Shown here piece by piece: positions 7,470 through 15,102 of a stretch of 15,919 nucleotides of DNA. The translations under genes and the position numbers were made by a program. The first letter of the stretch is position 1. Every line of letters starts with the position of its first letter. Origin of the DNA: Opitutia bacterium UBA5964 (GTDB lineage: Bacteria; Verrucomicrobiota; Verrucomicrobiia; Opitutales; Coraliomargaritaceae); contig DJBY01000119.1 in assembly GCA_002430605.1 (NCBI GenBank), positions 2,423 to 18,341 on the forward strand, read 5' to 3'. Under the pieces are notes generated by a model. That model had not been told where the DNA came from. It did not search any database and saw only the letters and a program-made list of their open reading frames with translations.

Positions 7470-8393
7470 TTAACTTCTGACCTTGTCCGAGAACAGACCC
7501 TTGGTGAATTTCATCAGCACGATGAAGATGACGAGATAGAGCCATACTTTAGCTAACGATCCTGTCATGAAGAATTCTAGGATTGACGAAAGCAGCGCGA
7601 GGAAACCAGCGGAGATAAACAGTCCAAGTAGACTGCCGAGACCACCGACCACTAGTACTAAGAACGAATCCACGATATAGTTTGTTCCGGCGGAGGGCGA
7701 AGTGGACGCCATCGTGGTAAAGAATGCACCTGCAATGCCAGATATCCCACATGCGATCGCGAAAGAGAAGCGATCCGTCATCTTCGTGTTAATACCAAGT
7801 GCCGCGGTCATTTCACGATTTTGCGTGGTCGCACGCATCCGTAAGCCCATACGTGTTTTCTTCGTATAAACGACTAGACCGATCGTCAGTGCGATCGTCA
7901 GCCCCAAGAGCACCAATCCACTCACTGGAATATCAATCATCTCACTAACAGACCAAGACCCCAACAGCCATTCAGGTAAATCCGCACTCGTCTCACGTGC
8001 ACCAATAAAGGTCCGAAAGCTCTGCTGCATTAGAAGGCTAAGGCCCCACGTCGCGAGCAGCGTATCCAACGGCCTCTTATATAGTCTGCTAATAAGCAAC
8101 CACTCGACCAAATACCCAACCCCGAAGGCGATCCCGAACGATAAAGGTATAGCGAGTATGATGTAATAGTTCGCAAGGAAGGGGACGCTTTCGGTAACAA
8201 ATTGAGAGAACAGGCACATCGTATAGGAGCCCAAAACGAGGAACTCAGCATGGGCCATGTTAATCACACCCATCTGTCCAAAAATGATATATAGACCCAT
8301 CCCCATCAGCGCATAGATGCAGAGTAAGCTGACCCCGCTAAATGATTGCATGATTAGAATCGAGTAAATTTCTTGTGCTGTATAATCTCCCAT
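7470..8393 (-). CDS. urtB: urea ABC transporter permease UrtB
   Basis: This 307-residue LivH-type permease shows MGLYIIFGQMGVINMAHAEF, the hallmark 'G....FG..GVINMAHGE' block, and several further membrane helices. The cytoplasmic coupling loop is TRMGLRMRATTQNREMTAALGIN, followed by a Gly-rich helix (FAIACGISGIAGAFF) and VDSFLVLVVGGLGSLLG. It lacks the long N-terminal periplasmic extension found in some UrtB proteins (about 520-540 residues). It is separated from urtA by 114 bp containing a strong hairpin. Confidence 0.94.
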   Translation of the reverse strand: MGDYTAQEIYSILIMQSFSGVSLLCIYALMGMGLYIIFGQMGVINMAHAEFLVLGSYTMCLFSQFVTESVPFLANYYIILAIPLSFGIAFGVGYLVEWLLISRLYKRPLDTLLATWGLSLLMQQSFRTFIGARETSADLPEWLLGSWSVSEMIDIPVSGLVLLGLTIALTIGLVVYTKKTRMGLRMRATTQNREMTAALGINTKMTDRFSFAIACGISGIAGAFFTTMASTSPSAGTNYIVDSFLVLVVGGLGSLLGLFISAGFLALLSSILEFFMTGSLAKVWLYLVIFIVLMKFTKGLFSDKVRS

Positions 8394-8448
8394 GGCGTGT
8401 CGCTTTGTATAAATGTGTCAGTCAGTATCTATTGCCTTCACCCATTAA

Positions 8449-8477
8449 GCTGCTGCCCGGATATACCGAGCAGCAGC
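8449..8477 (-). terminator. stem-loop between urtA and urtB, likely attenuator or mRNA stabiliser
   Basis: A GC-rich hairpin pairs GCTGCTGC (8449-8456) with GCAGCAGC (8470-8477), with three more inner pairs and a 5-base loop (ATATA). It lies 31 bp after the urtA stop. No T-run follows on the reverse strand, so it is more likely a partial terminator or a 3'-end stabiliser that raises binding-protein mRNA over permease mRNA, as is common in ABC operons. Confidence 0.55.
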
Positions 8478-8507
8478 GAATGGTGCTGAATTAATTATAA
8501 ATAATTC

Positions 8508-9758
8508 TTATTGGTAACCTTTTGGGAATGGATCTGGCTCAATCAATTCTTCAGAGACAGCAACCACTTCGAATTGACCATCAGCCTTCATCTTACCGAT
8601 CTTAGTGCGGCTCCATAGGTGCTGATTCGACTCGTGCACACGGACATAACCTTCAGGTGCATTTGGCAATTCGATGCCAGGGTGTGCCGCGTGGATCTTA
8701 TCAATATCAAAGCTACCTGCCTTCTCAACCGCTGCCTTCCAAATCCAAGGACCAAGATACGCAGCTTGAGTCACGTCACCGATCACAGAGTCTTCGCCCC
8801 ACATTTCCTTGAATGCTTTAACAAAGGCTAAGTTGTTTTCATTCTCTTGAGACTGGTAATATTTCATACTCGCGTAGAAACCTTCAGCATTTTCGCCACC
8901 GATTCCGAGTAACTCGTCTTCGGTCGTGGACAGTGTCAGTAGATCATACTTCTCAGAGGTAATACCAGCTGCTTTAAGCTGCTTATACCACGCCACATTA
9001 CTGCCACCAACAACTGCAGTGAAGATCAGATCAGGCTTCTGGAGCTTCACCTTGTTGATCAATGAACGGAAGTTCGTATGCCCGAGAGCATAGTAATCTT
9101 CACCCACAACCTTACACGATGGATCCTTCTTTTTTAGATACCGCTCAATGTGGTTACGCGCAATCTTCATCGAGGTGCGAGGCCAGATGTAATCAGAACC
9201 GATCAAGTAGAACGTTCTAGCTCCAAGTTCTTCGTAGGCCCAATCGAGCCCCCAGATAATCTGCTGTGTCGCTTCTTGTCCGGTATAAACAACATTCTTC
9301 GATGCTTCCAGACCCTCATAGAAAGTCGGATAGTAGAGCATGTTATTCTCTTTCTCGAAGATAGGCAGCACTGCCTTACGGGATGCGGACGTCCAGCAAC
9401 CGAACACACAAGCAACTTTATCCTGTGTAATTAGCTTTTTAGATTTCTCAGCAAAAGTAGGCCAATCACTCGCACCGTCTTCTTGAATAATCTTAATCTG
9501 ACGTCCAAGAATACCGCCCATTTCATTGATCTGCGCGATCGCGAGACGCTCCGCTTCGACAGATCCCGTTTCACTGATCGCCATCGTTCCGGTGATCGAG
9601 TGTAGTTGCCCAACTGTTACAGTCGTATCTGTAACCGCGAGCCCTGTAGTATTAACGACCGAAGTCGGATAGTCCGCTGCATTAAGTCCTCCCAATGCAA
9701 GTGAAGTCAACCCGCACAATGTGGCGAGTTGATGCTTTAGTTTGATTGTCCGTTTCAT
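8508..9758 (-). CDS. urtA: urea ABC transporter substrate-binding protein UrtA
   Basis: I chose the ATG at 9758, giving 416 residues, because it opens a proper Sec signal peptide (MKRTIKLKHQLATLCGLTSL, cut likely near LNAAD). An upstream in-frame ATG at 9860 would put 34 residues lacking signal character in front and overlap the preceding gene. The mature part has the UrtA pattern VGQLHSITGTMAISETGSVE, QEDGASDWPTFAEK, FGCWTSASRKAVLP, LLYYPTFYEGLE.SKNV-like text, YTGQEATQQI and FYLIGSDYIWPRTS, all close to known urea binders. It delivers urea, and possibly short amides, to UrtBC in the periplasm. The leader before the ATG is A-rich with no Shine-Dalgarno sequence. It follows the NasS-like gene by 31 bp. 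Confidence 0.95.
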   Translation of the reverse strand: MKRTIKLKHQLATLCGLTSLALGGLNAADYPTSVVNTTGLAVTDTTVTVGQLHSITGTMAISETGSVEAERLAIAQINEMGGILGRQIKIIQEDGASDWPTFAEKSKKLITQDKVACVFGCWTSASRKAVLPIFEKENNMLYYPTFYEGLEASKNVVYTGQEATQQIIWGLDWAYEELGARTFYLIGSDYIWPRTSMKIARNHIERYLKKKDPSCKVVGEDYYALGHTNFRSLINKVKLQKPDLIFTAVVGGSNVAWYKQLKAAGITSEKYDLLTLSTTEDELLGIGGENAEGFYASMKYYQSQENENNLAFVKAFKEMWGEDSVIGDVTQAAYLGPWIWKAAVEKAGSFDIDKIHAAHPGIELPNAPEGYVRVHESNQHLWSRTKIGKMKADGQFEVVAVSEELIEPDPFPKGYQ

Positions 9759-9789
9759 TTTTTTATTATTTTTGTTTTTTTTATTTAGC

Positions 9790-10872
9790 CTACGCAGCCA
9801 TGACTGACCGCTCTGCTTCATCATAGATATCCATCCTGAAAAAACTCTGTATTTGCTCACGACTCAGCTCCAGTGGAGTCTTAGTTAAGTAATTTTTATT
9901 GATCTCTCGTAACACCCAGCGCGCCTTCGCTTCGGTCGGTGCGCTAGCATTATTCCGGCGGAATATAATGGCATCCAATGAGCTAGACTGCATGCCCATC
10001 CCCAGTTGAAAGGGCCCCTGTAGTGCATTTAGCAACGCAGCTTCACTGACATTGATGTATCTCCGATCCGACAGCACCTTTGCTAGCTCACACTTGTTGT
10101 ATGATTTATCACAGTACTCAGCTGCTCGAATGAGCGCACCAATCATGGCAACATGCTCCTCATGTCTTTGTATTTCAAAGTCAGCGCCGACTAACAAAAC
10201 TTTCTCAGGATGCATTTCATCCACTTCGCCAGTTAATGCGGCGCACCAACAAACCCCCTTGATTAACCCAATGGAGCTCCATGGCTCGCCTGCACAATAA
10301 CCATCAATGTGCCCTTGTATCAGACAAGTGAATACTTGTGGCGGTGGCACGACAACCATCTCGACATCTGTATCAGGGTCGATCCCTCCCTGCCGCAGCC
10401 ATTTGCGCAGCAGATAATTTTGTGTTGAAAATTTTAATACAACTGCCAAGCGAAACTTCCGCTTTGCCTTACCAGAATCAATAACACGCTTCATACTTCG
10501 CGCATCCCTAACACCTAACTCCCACAGCTCATTCGAAAATGATATCGCGCTACCATTGTGCGCCATCACCAGCCCCGTCGCACAGGGAGCCGGTTGCGAA
10601 TCCAACCCACAACTCATGGTATAGACCATACTAGCATGTGCATGCGACGCATCTAGTTCGCCATGTAGCATCCGTTCTCGAACCGATGCCCATCCCACTT
10701 CACGCGACAAATTCACATCCAATCCAGCATCCTTAAAGAAGCCTAATTCCTGAGCGACAATCAAAGGCGCGCAATCTGTCATTGGCACGAATCCAATGTT
10801 CAGCGTATTGCGATGACTCGAAATAGAGAAGGCCTTGCTCTTATCTATTTTCTGCTGTGTCGCGTTAATCAT
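9790..10872 (-). CDS. NrtA/CmpA/NasS-like substrate-binding protein without signal peptide
   Basis: This 360-residue protein belongs to the nitrate/bicarbonate binding-protein group. GFVPMTDCAPLIVAQELGFF (about residues 28-47) is the N-terminal ligand-lobe motif, followed by DAGLDVNLSREVGWASVRE, GELDASHAHASMVY and, later, GHIDGYCAGEPWSS. The N-terminus (MINATQQKIDKSKAFSISSH) is polar and basic with no hydrophobic core, lipobox or Tat motif, so it is probably cytoplasmic. Signal-less members such as NasS are ligand sensors that control an ANTAR antiterminator (NasT). No nasT-like gene is in the window. As the first gene of the urt run, it may sense nitrate, urea or an amide; the ligand is unknown. 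Confidence 0.78.
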   Translation of the reverse strand: MINATQQKIDKSKAFSISSHRNTLNIGFVPMTDCAPLIVAQELGFFKDAGLDVNLSREVGWASVRERMLHGELDASHAHASMVYTMSCGLDSQPAPCATGLVMAHNGSAISFSNELWELGVRDARSMKRVIDSGKAKRKFRLAVVLKFSTQNYLLRKWLRQGGIDPDTDVEMVVVPPPQVFTCLIQGHIDGYCAGEPWSSIGLIKGVCWCAALTGEVDEMHPEKVLLVGADFEIQRHEEHVAMIGALIRAAEYCDKSYNKCELAKVLSDRRYINVSEAALLNALQGPFQLGMGMQSSSLDAIIFRRNNASAPTEAKARWVLREINKNYLTKTPLELSREQIQSFFRMDIYDEAERSVMAA

Positions 10873-10884
10873 GCCAACAGCTTT

Positions 10885-10900
10885 AGCATGCCAAATGCCA
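10885..10900 (-). promoter_or_regulatory. possible sigma54 (-24/-12) promoter before the NasS-like gene
   Basis: The reverse strand reads TGGCATTTGGCATGCT, with GG and GC separated by exactly 10 bases and most of the TGGCAC-N5-TTGCW consensus present. The predicted start of transcription would fall only 1-2 bases before the ATG at 10872, which would make a leaderless message. That weakens the call. Confidence 0.3.
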
Positions 10901-10932
10901 AAAATTTTAAATTTGATGAAATATGCGTATCA

Positions 10933-10960
10933 TTAAATTAAACGGTCCATTCAATATAAT
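10933..10960 (+). promoter_or_regulatory. candidate sigma70 promoter of the LysR-type gene
   Basis: A perfect -10 hexamer, TATAAT (10955-10960), has a weak -35 (TTAAAT, 10933-10938) at 16 bp. It precedes the lysR ATG by 55 bp. The -10 overlaps the right arm of the dyad, which would fit autorepression by the regulator. Confidence 0.4.
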
Positions 10961-10964
10961 TTAA
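10933..10964. promoter_or_regulatory. candidate LysR-type operator in the divergent control region
   Basis: A perfect 8-bp dyad, TTAAATTA (10933-10940) and TAATTTAA (10957-10964), sits midway in the 143-bp gap between the divergent lysR and nasS-like starts. It is about 52 bp from the former and 60 bp from the latter. This is the usual place for a LysR-type regulator site. Low sequence complexity means it could be chance. Confidence 0.4.
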
Positions 10965-11015
10965 CAATATCAGAGTAGCATTAATCGAGGCACCGTTTGT
11001 GCTAAGACTCAGGAC

Positions 11016-11936
11016 ATGCACAACCCACTCGATTCAAGACAATTAGCTAATTTCTGCGAAATCGCAAATACACAGAGCATGCGTAAGGCCGCGAAGAACT
11101 TGAACCTGACAACTTCGGCAGTCAGTCAGTCATTAAAGCGCCTAGAGGATGACATCGGATGTAAACTTTTTGAGCGCAACTCGCGAAACATTGCACTCAC
11201 CTACACTGGGCAACGTCTACTTTTGTATGCAGACGACCTGTTAAATAATTTAACAAATGCACGTCATCTAGTAAATGAATGGAGCGATATCGCACAGAAA
11301 ACCCTACGAATCGGCGCAACACCCTCCGCCTGCCAATACATCATACCAATGGCATTGAGAGAACTCAAAGAAAGCTTCCATGGCATGAGCATTCAAATCG
11401 TCCAAGGCACTAGCTATGAGTTAATGGATCGATTGAATGATAAACAAATAGACATCACGATATATCCATCCAGCACCCCAACTTATAAAAAAAATCAAAT
11501 CGCGATCGGTAATGATTCTTTGAATTTCATAGTCAACCCGACACATCCTTGGGCCAAAGCTGGCAAAGCAAACATTCATGAAATCGACTCTCAGCAAGTC
11601 ATCATAAGCGACACAAAGGGCTATACCTTTGATTTAGTGAATGACTATTTCCGCAACTTCAGTGTGAGCTTAATGCCATTTATTGAAATATCGAACGAAG
11701 AGGTGATCAAGCGACTGGTCGAGCTAGACATCGGCATCGGCATCTTGCCCCAATGGATCATAAAGAGGGAAGAGCTTACTGGCTCGCTTATAGCACTTCC
11801 ACTCAGCCGAAAATCGCTGAAACGTCCGTGGATTATCACATATGCAGAATCAAAAGAGCCCACCTTCGCAGAAACACTGTTTATCGGTGTGGCTCAGAAT
11901 GTTGCGCAAAACTTATTTTCGAACATGATAAAATAG
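11016..11936 (+). CDS. LysR-type transcriptional regulator
   Basis: The 306 residues have the full LysR layout. The N-terminal winged helix-turn-helix runs about residues 6-65: DSRQLANFCEIANTQSMRKA, then NLTTSAVSQSLKRLEDDIGC and KLFERNSRNIALTYTGQ. A linker helix follows, then a two-lobe effector domain from about residue 92 (TLRIGATPSACQYIIPMAL). The gene is divergent from the nasS-like/urt run and lies between it and the urease operon, so it is the likely local regulator of urea or amide use. The effector is unknown. Its codons look more A/T-rich than those of the urease genes, possibly a sign of separate origin. The Shine-Dalgarno sequence is weak. Confidence 0.92.
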   Translation: MHNPLDSRQLANFCEIANTQSMRKAAKNLNLTTSAVSQSLKRLEDDIGCKLFERNSRNIALTYTGQRLLLYADDLLNNLTNARHLVNEWSDIAQKTLRIGATPSACQYIIPMALRELKESFHGMSIQIVQGTSYELMDRLNDKQIDITIYPSSTPTYKKNQIAIGNDSLNFIVNPTHPWAKAGKANIHEIDSQQVIISDTKGYTFDLVNDYFRNFSVSLMPFIEISNEEVIKRLVELDIGIGILPQWIIKREELTGSLIALPLSRKSLKRPWIITYAESKEPTFAETLFIGVAQNVAQNLFSNMIK

Positions 11937-12016
11937 CCGCACTCATCGAGGCGCATCGGAGTCACAAGAACTAGGCTAAAGTCCCCGAAGGGCACATCCA
12001 GTCATTCAAGAAAACC

Positions 12017-12751
12017 TCAATCAATCACCGCTGCTGGAGATGCCTCAAGTACGCGCTCGAGCCCATCAGGAAGCTGTGAACTGAAAGGCACAAAGCTAAG
12101 ACACAGCGCACATGCGACTGCAATTGGCACCAAGCGCAGTCCACGTCGGATAGTTGAGTATTCGACGCTCCGCGCACAAGCCGCGTAAACGGCCAAAGAG
12201 ACGAGCACTTCAAATCCTCCGATGACTGCATGCGTGCTGAGCAATTCCATGAGCTGACTGCCGATCATGTAACTCATCGAAACGGTTGCAGCGATCACCG
12301 AGCCATACGACGCCAAGCCCATAGCAAACAACTGACCGGAATCGGCCATCAATTGGCGACGACCCTGCAAACTGCGGAAAATCAAATGCGCTGCCCACGG
12401 AGCCACGACGCCCATGCTTAGGAAATTCGCCCCCAATGTGCTCAACGAACCATCACCGAGCAAAGCCATCTGACCACTCAACACCGCTGCCATTGAAAGC
12501 ATCGCCGCGAATGGCCCAAACAACACGGCCAACAATGCCGCTCCCAGTAAATGCCCAGAGAACCCCAATCCAGTGGAGCAGTTCACCAGCTGAGCGATGA
12601 AGACGAAGCCAGTCATCGCAAAGAAAGCAGGCACTTGCCGACTGCTCAGTTCACGTCGCGCACCATAGCACGCAGCCGAGACAGTCACCACACCAGCGAG
12701 ACTGGTGAGTAGAGTTACAGAAGTATCGAGGTTTTCACTGACAAGATGCAT
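12017..12751 (-). CDS. CbiM/NikM-type nickel (or cobalt) permease, ECF S component
   Basis: This 244-residue membrane protein has about six to seven helices and the CbiM/NikM pattern. It begins MH, carries VPAFFAMTGFVFIAQLVN, then GLGFSGHLLGAALLAVLFGP, and LGDGSLSTLGANFLSMGVVA. His2 and His67 match the metal ligands known from NikM proteins. The C-terminus contains the PDGLE motif (228-232) of NikN/PDGLE-type partners, fused after one helix (about 204-222), but the chain stops 12 residues later without the usual final helix. No T (CbiQ) or A (CbiO) component is nearby. As the last gene of the urease operon, 30 bp after ureD, it most likely supplies nickel to urease. Confidence 0.85.
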   Translation of the reverse strand: MHLVSENLDTSVTLLTSLAGVVTVSAACYGARRELSSRQVPAFFAMTGFVFIAQLVNCSTGLGFSGHLLGAALLAVLFGPFAAMLSMAAVLSGQMALLGDGSLSTLGANFLSMGVVAPWAAHLIFRSLQGRRQLMADSGQLFAMGLASYGSVIAATVSMSYMIGSQLMELLSTHAVIGGFEVLVSLAVYAACARSVEYSTIRRGLRLVPIAVACALCLSFVPFSSQLPDGLERVLEASPAAVID

Positions 12752-12781
12752 AATGCTACGGGTATTTTTGGATTATAAGTT

Positions 12782-13642
12782 TTAATTAAAAAAAGTCTGC
12801 GCGCGTTGCAGCGCGACGGGAAATTCGACCTTCGAGTGCGCAACTAGCAGGTTTCGGACCGAAAAGATTGCTTTGCGCAGACTGATGCCATTTTTCGCCA
12901 AGACCTTCAAACCTAGCCCACCCTCACGTAGTGGACTCGCTCCGATCACCGCATCTGCGATCTCAAGATCATGCAGCGCTTGCACCAATCCATCCAACGG
13001 CTCAGGCGTTAAATAATACAGACCAGCGTAGTTTCCTGATGGATACAACTCACGCCAATCCGATAAATCTCCACGCTCGGGCACACAGGTGAAATTCTCA
13101 TAAGAGAGTAGCTCCTCCTCGCGATAAATACGTAGACTCGAGCGCCACTCCGAAAATTCAAACGTCTCGCCAAAGGCGGCGCGCCCAGGCGACACCACCT
13201 CACACAGCAGCACGGTGGCATCAGCCGCAACATCCAATCGCGTGGCTTGCCGTAGCGCTGCAGCCTTCTGCAGGATCATCGGCGCAGGCCACACATCCAG
13301 CACCGCCCCAGCCGCCACCGTATAATGCTGATCCACCTGCGCATAGCCACCAGCCATCGTGTGCACCCGACACGCCGCAGGACTAATCAGCGCAGCCTTC
13401 GCGCCCGCTGCCACTGTCGCAACGACCTCAAGGCGGTCACCATCAAGCAAGCCCGCCGTCGGACTGGTTAAAATACTAATCGCCCAATCCTTCTCGTGGT
13501 ATGCCTTCGCCAAATACAACGGCGGGCGCACCCACTGCTCAGTCAAACGCGTGCCGACATCCGAGCGATGTGTATAGCCTAAACGCGCGCCACCCAATAC
13601 CGCAGGACGCTTGGCAACAGGCGCTGTCGAAATCGCAGCCAT
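12782..13642 (-). CDS. ureD: urease accessory protein UreD (UreH)
   Basis: This 286-residue protein is the scaffold that joins apo-urease to UreF and UreG for nickel loading. Family features in order are PTAGLLDGDRLEV (usual 'GGl..GD'), AALISPAACRVHTMAGGYA at the 'TTpaatKvyr' position but with ISPAACRVH instead, WPAPMILQKAAALRQ ('lPdp.I.f..a...q'), SPGRAAFGETFEFSEWRSSL, and a C-terminal RKAIFSVRNLL segment. Its ATG overlaps the ureG stop by one base (TAATG), so translation is coupled. The divergence at the TT..TK position is notable but fits distant homologues. Confidence 0.92.
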   Translation of the reverse strand: MAAISTAPVAKRPAVLGGARLGYTHRSDVGTRLTEQWVRPPLYLAKAYHEKDWAISILTSPTAGLLDGDRLEVVATVAAGAKAALISPAACRVHTMAGGYAQVDQHYTVAAGAVLDVWPAPMILQKAAALRQATRLDVAADATVLLCEVVSPGRAAFGETFEFSEWRSSLRIYREEELLSYENFTCVPERGDLSDWRELYPSGNYAGLYYLTPEPLDGLVQALHDLEIADAVIGASPLREGGLGLKVLAKNGISLRKAIFSVRNLLVAHSKVEFPVALQRAQTFFN

Positions 13643-14274
13643 TAAGATTTAATCGCAAAGAAGCACTCCTGCTCCAACCACGCGACGACATCATCGAGCC
13701 CCTTATAGCTCTTCAAATCGCAGAAAACAAATGGACGCTCACCACGCTGGATCTTCGAGTCGCGATCCATCACACCGAGATCAGCACCAACATAGGGTGC
13801 GAGCTCGGTCTTGTTAATGATCATCAAATCCGAGAAGCGAATCGCGGGCCCGCCCTTGCGGGGAATTTTATCACCTTCGGCGACGTCGATCACGTAGATG
13901 AATGCATCCACTAAATCCGGCGAAAACGTGGCCGACAAATTATCGCCACCACTCTCCAGCAACACCACTTGAGTATCTGGATGACGCGTAATCAGGTCTT
14001 CGATCGCGATTTCATTCATACTCGTATCATCACGAATTGCAGTATGTGGGCAGCCGCCAGTCTCGACACCTAAAATACGGCTCGCCTCAAGCTGGCTATT
14101 CTTAACCAAAAATTGCTCATCCTCTTTGGTGTAAATGTCATTGGTGATCGCCACCAACTTATAGCGCTGGTGCAACTTCTCGATCAGGCGCAGCAATAAC
14201 ATGCTCTTGCCCGAACCAACGGGGCCACCAATACCAATACGAACGGGACGAGGGGAATTAATTGAATCTGTCAT
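13642..14274 (-). CDS. ureG: urease accessory GTPase UreG
   Basis: I chose the ATG at 14274, giving 210 residues, close to the usual 205. A longer in-frame start at 14325 would add 17 residues translated from a REP-like palindrome. UreG is a SIMIBI GTPase that drives nickel insertion into urease. It shows the P-loop GPVGSGKS (17-24), NDIYTKEDEQFL, ETGGCPH with the metal-binding C75-P76-H77, ESGGDNLSATFSPDLVD, and the guanine-specificity NKTEL (about 154-158). The Thr usually ending the P-loop is Ser, a conservative change. It lies between ureF and ureD and is coupled to ureD by the TAATG overlap. Confidence 0.96.
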   Translation of the reverse strand: MTDSINSPRPVRIGIGGPVGSGKSMLLLRLIEKLHQRYKLVAITNDIYTKEDEQFLVKNSQLEASRILGVETGGCPHTAIRDDTSMNEIAIEDLITRHPDTQVVLLESGGDNLSATFSPDLVDAFIYVIDVAEGDKIPRKGGPAIRFSDLMIINKTELAPYVGADLGVMDRDSKIQRGERPFVFCDLKSYKGLDDVVAWLEQECFFAIKS

Positions 14275-14285
14275 AATAATAAAAT

Positions 14286-14347
14286 GTGGAAGCGACACTC
14301 CTGTCGCTTTTCGAGTGGAAGCCAAGCGACAGGAGTGTCGCTTCTAC
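14286..14347. repeat. REP-like palindrome, family 1 copy A (ureG-ureF gap)
   Basis: Two 24-base arms (14286-14309 and 14324-14347) are inverted copies with one mismatch, separated by 14 bases. Each arm is itself a hairpin: AAGCGACA-CTCC-TGTCGCTT on the left and its complement with a GGAG loop on the right. The right arm is identical, base for base, to the right arm of the copy at 15675-15736. It ends 17 bp short of the ureF stop and starts 11 bp before the ureG ATG. Confidence 0.9.
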
Positions 14348-14364
14348 GCTATTAAATTGAATCT

Positions 14365-15090
14365 TCATGAGATGAATAAACGCGAGAAAGCCGTCGCGTG
14401 GCGGGCGGATTGAATATCAAAAGCAGGGGCAAACCAACCAGCTTCAGCCCGCTCGATTTGCTGTGACTCGGCGACCCAAGCAGGTAACTGACCGAGACCG
14501 TCATGCAGCGCGGCTTGCGCCGATTCCGGGCTAATGCGGAGCAACTTCACCGACGCAGAAACAAAATTGGCGAGACTCTGATAGCCATACGCCATCAGGG
14601 CAGCATCCGCCGGCACACCGAGCCGCTCAAACTGAATCGCCGAAACCACCAAATGGTGCCCGTGAACTTCTTTGGCGGCAAAGGCCCGTGCATACTCAGC
14701 GATCAATTCACAATCTGGCCACAACTTGTTCAACAAGCGCAGACGCCCACGACCTTGCGTCACACTTGCGCCGCGTAATTCTATGGCCCACTTCCATGCA
14801 TCAATCTCAGCATCGATTTCAGCCACATCTGCCCACTCGCCTGCCGCTACGGCTTCGCGTAGAAAGCGCAAATACGGCAACTCTAGACGCGCCAACGAAG
14901 GCCCTGCATGGGTCTTAAAAAAATGCTCTAGGTCCTTGCCCGAGGTATACCCACATGCCCCAGCCCATTGCTCGAGTCCCATCGAATGCGCATATGCCCC
15001 AGTCGGAAACAATGGGTCAGAAATCTGCAACAATGCAGGCACCCATGCTGCGGACGTATCCTGATCGAGCGCGTTTGAAGGATTCTTCAT
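14365..15090 (-). CDS. ureF: urease accessory protein UreF
   Basis: I chose the ATG at 15090 (241 residues). The in-frame ATG at 15129 would add 13 residues (METTERFPPLSAL) that are simply the translation of a palindromic repeat arm. UreF binds UreD and activates UreG during nickel insertion. The N-terminal block LLQISDPLFPTGAYAHSMGL corresponds to the conserved 'LLQL.SPafPtGaysyS.GLE'. Later AFAAKEVHGHHLV, ERLGVPADAALMAYGYQSL and FVSASVKLLRISPESAQAAL match the second half of the family. The gene stands between ureE and ureG as in many urease operons. Confidence 0.92.
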   Translation of the reverse strand: MKNPSNALDQDTSAAWVPALLQISDPLFPTGAYAHSMGLEQWAGACGYTSGKDLEHFFKTHAGPSLARLELPYLRFLREAVAAGEWADVAEIDAEIDAWKWAIELRGASVTQGRGRLRLLNKLWPDCELIAEYARAFAAKEVHGHHLVVSAIQFERLGVPADAALMAYGYQSLANFVSASVKLLRISPESAQAALHDGLGQLPAWVAESQQIERAEAGWFAPAFDIQSARHATAFSRLFIS

Positions 15091-15102
15091 CAGTGCGCTT
15101 AG

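Noticed and set aside
9759..9860. Longer urtA start at 9860
   Set aside because: It would overlap the upstream NasS-like gene and bury the signal peptide behind 34 Lys/Asn-rich residues.
13501..13914. 137-residue forward open frame across the ureD-ureG junction
   Set aside because: It is antisense to both urease accessory genes, whose motifs are unmistakable.
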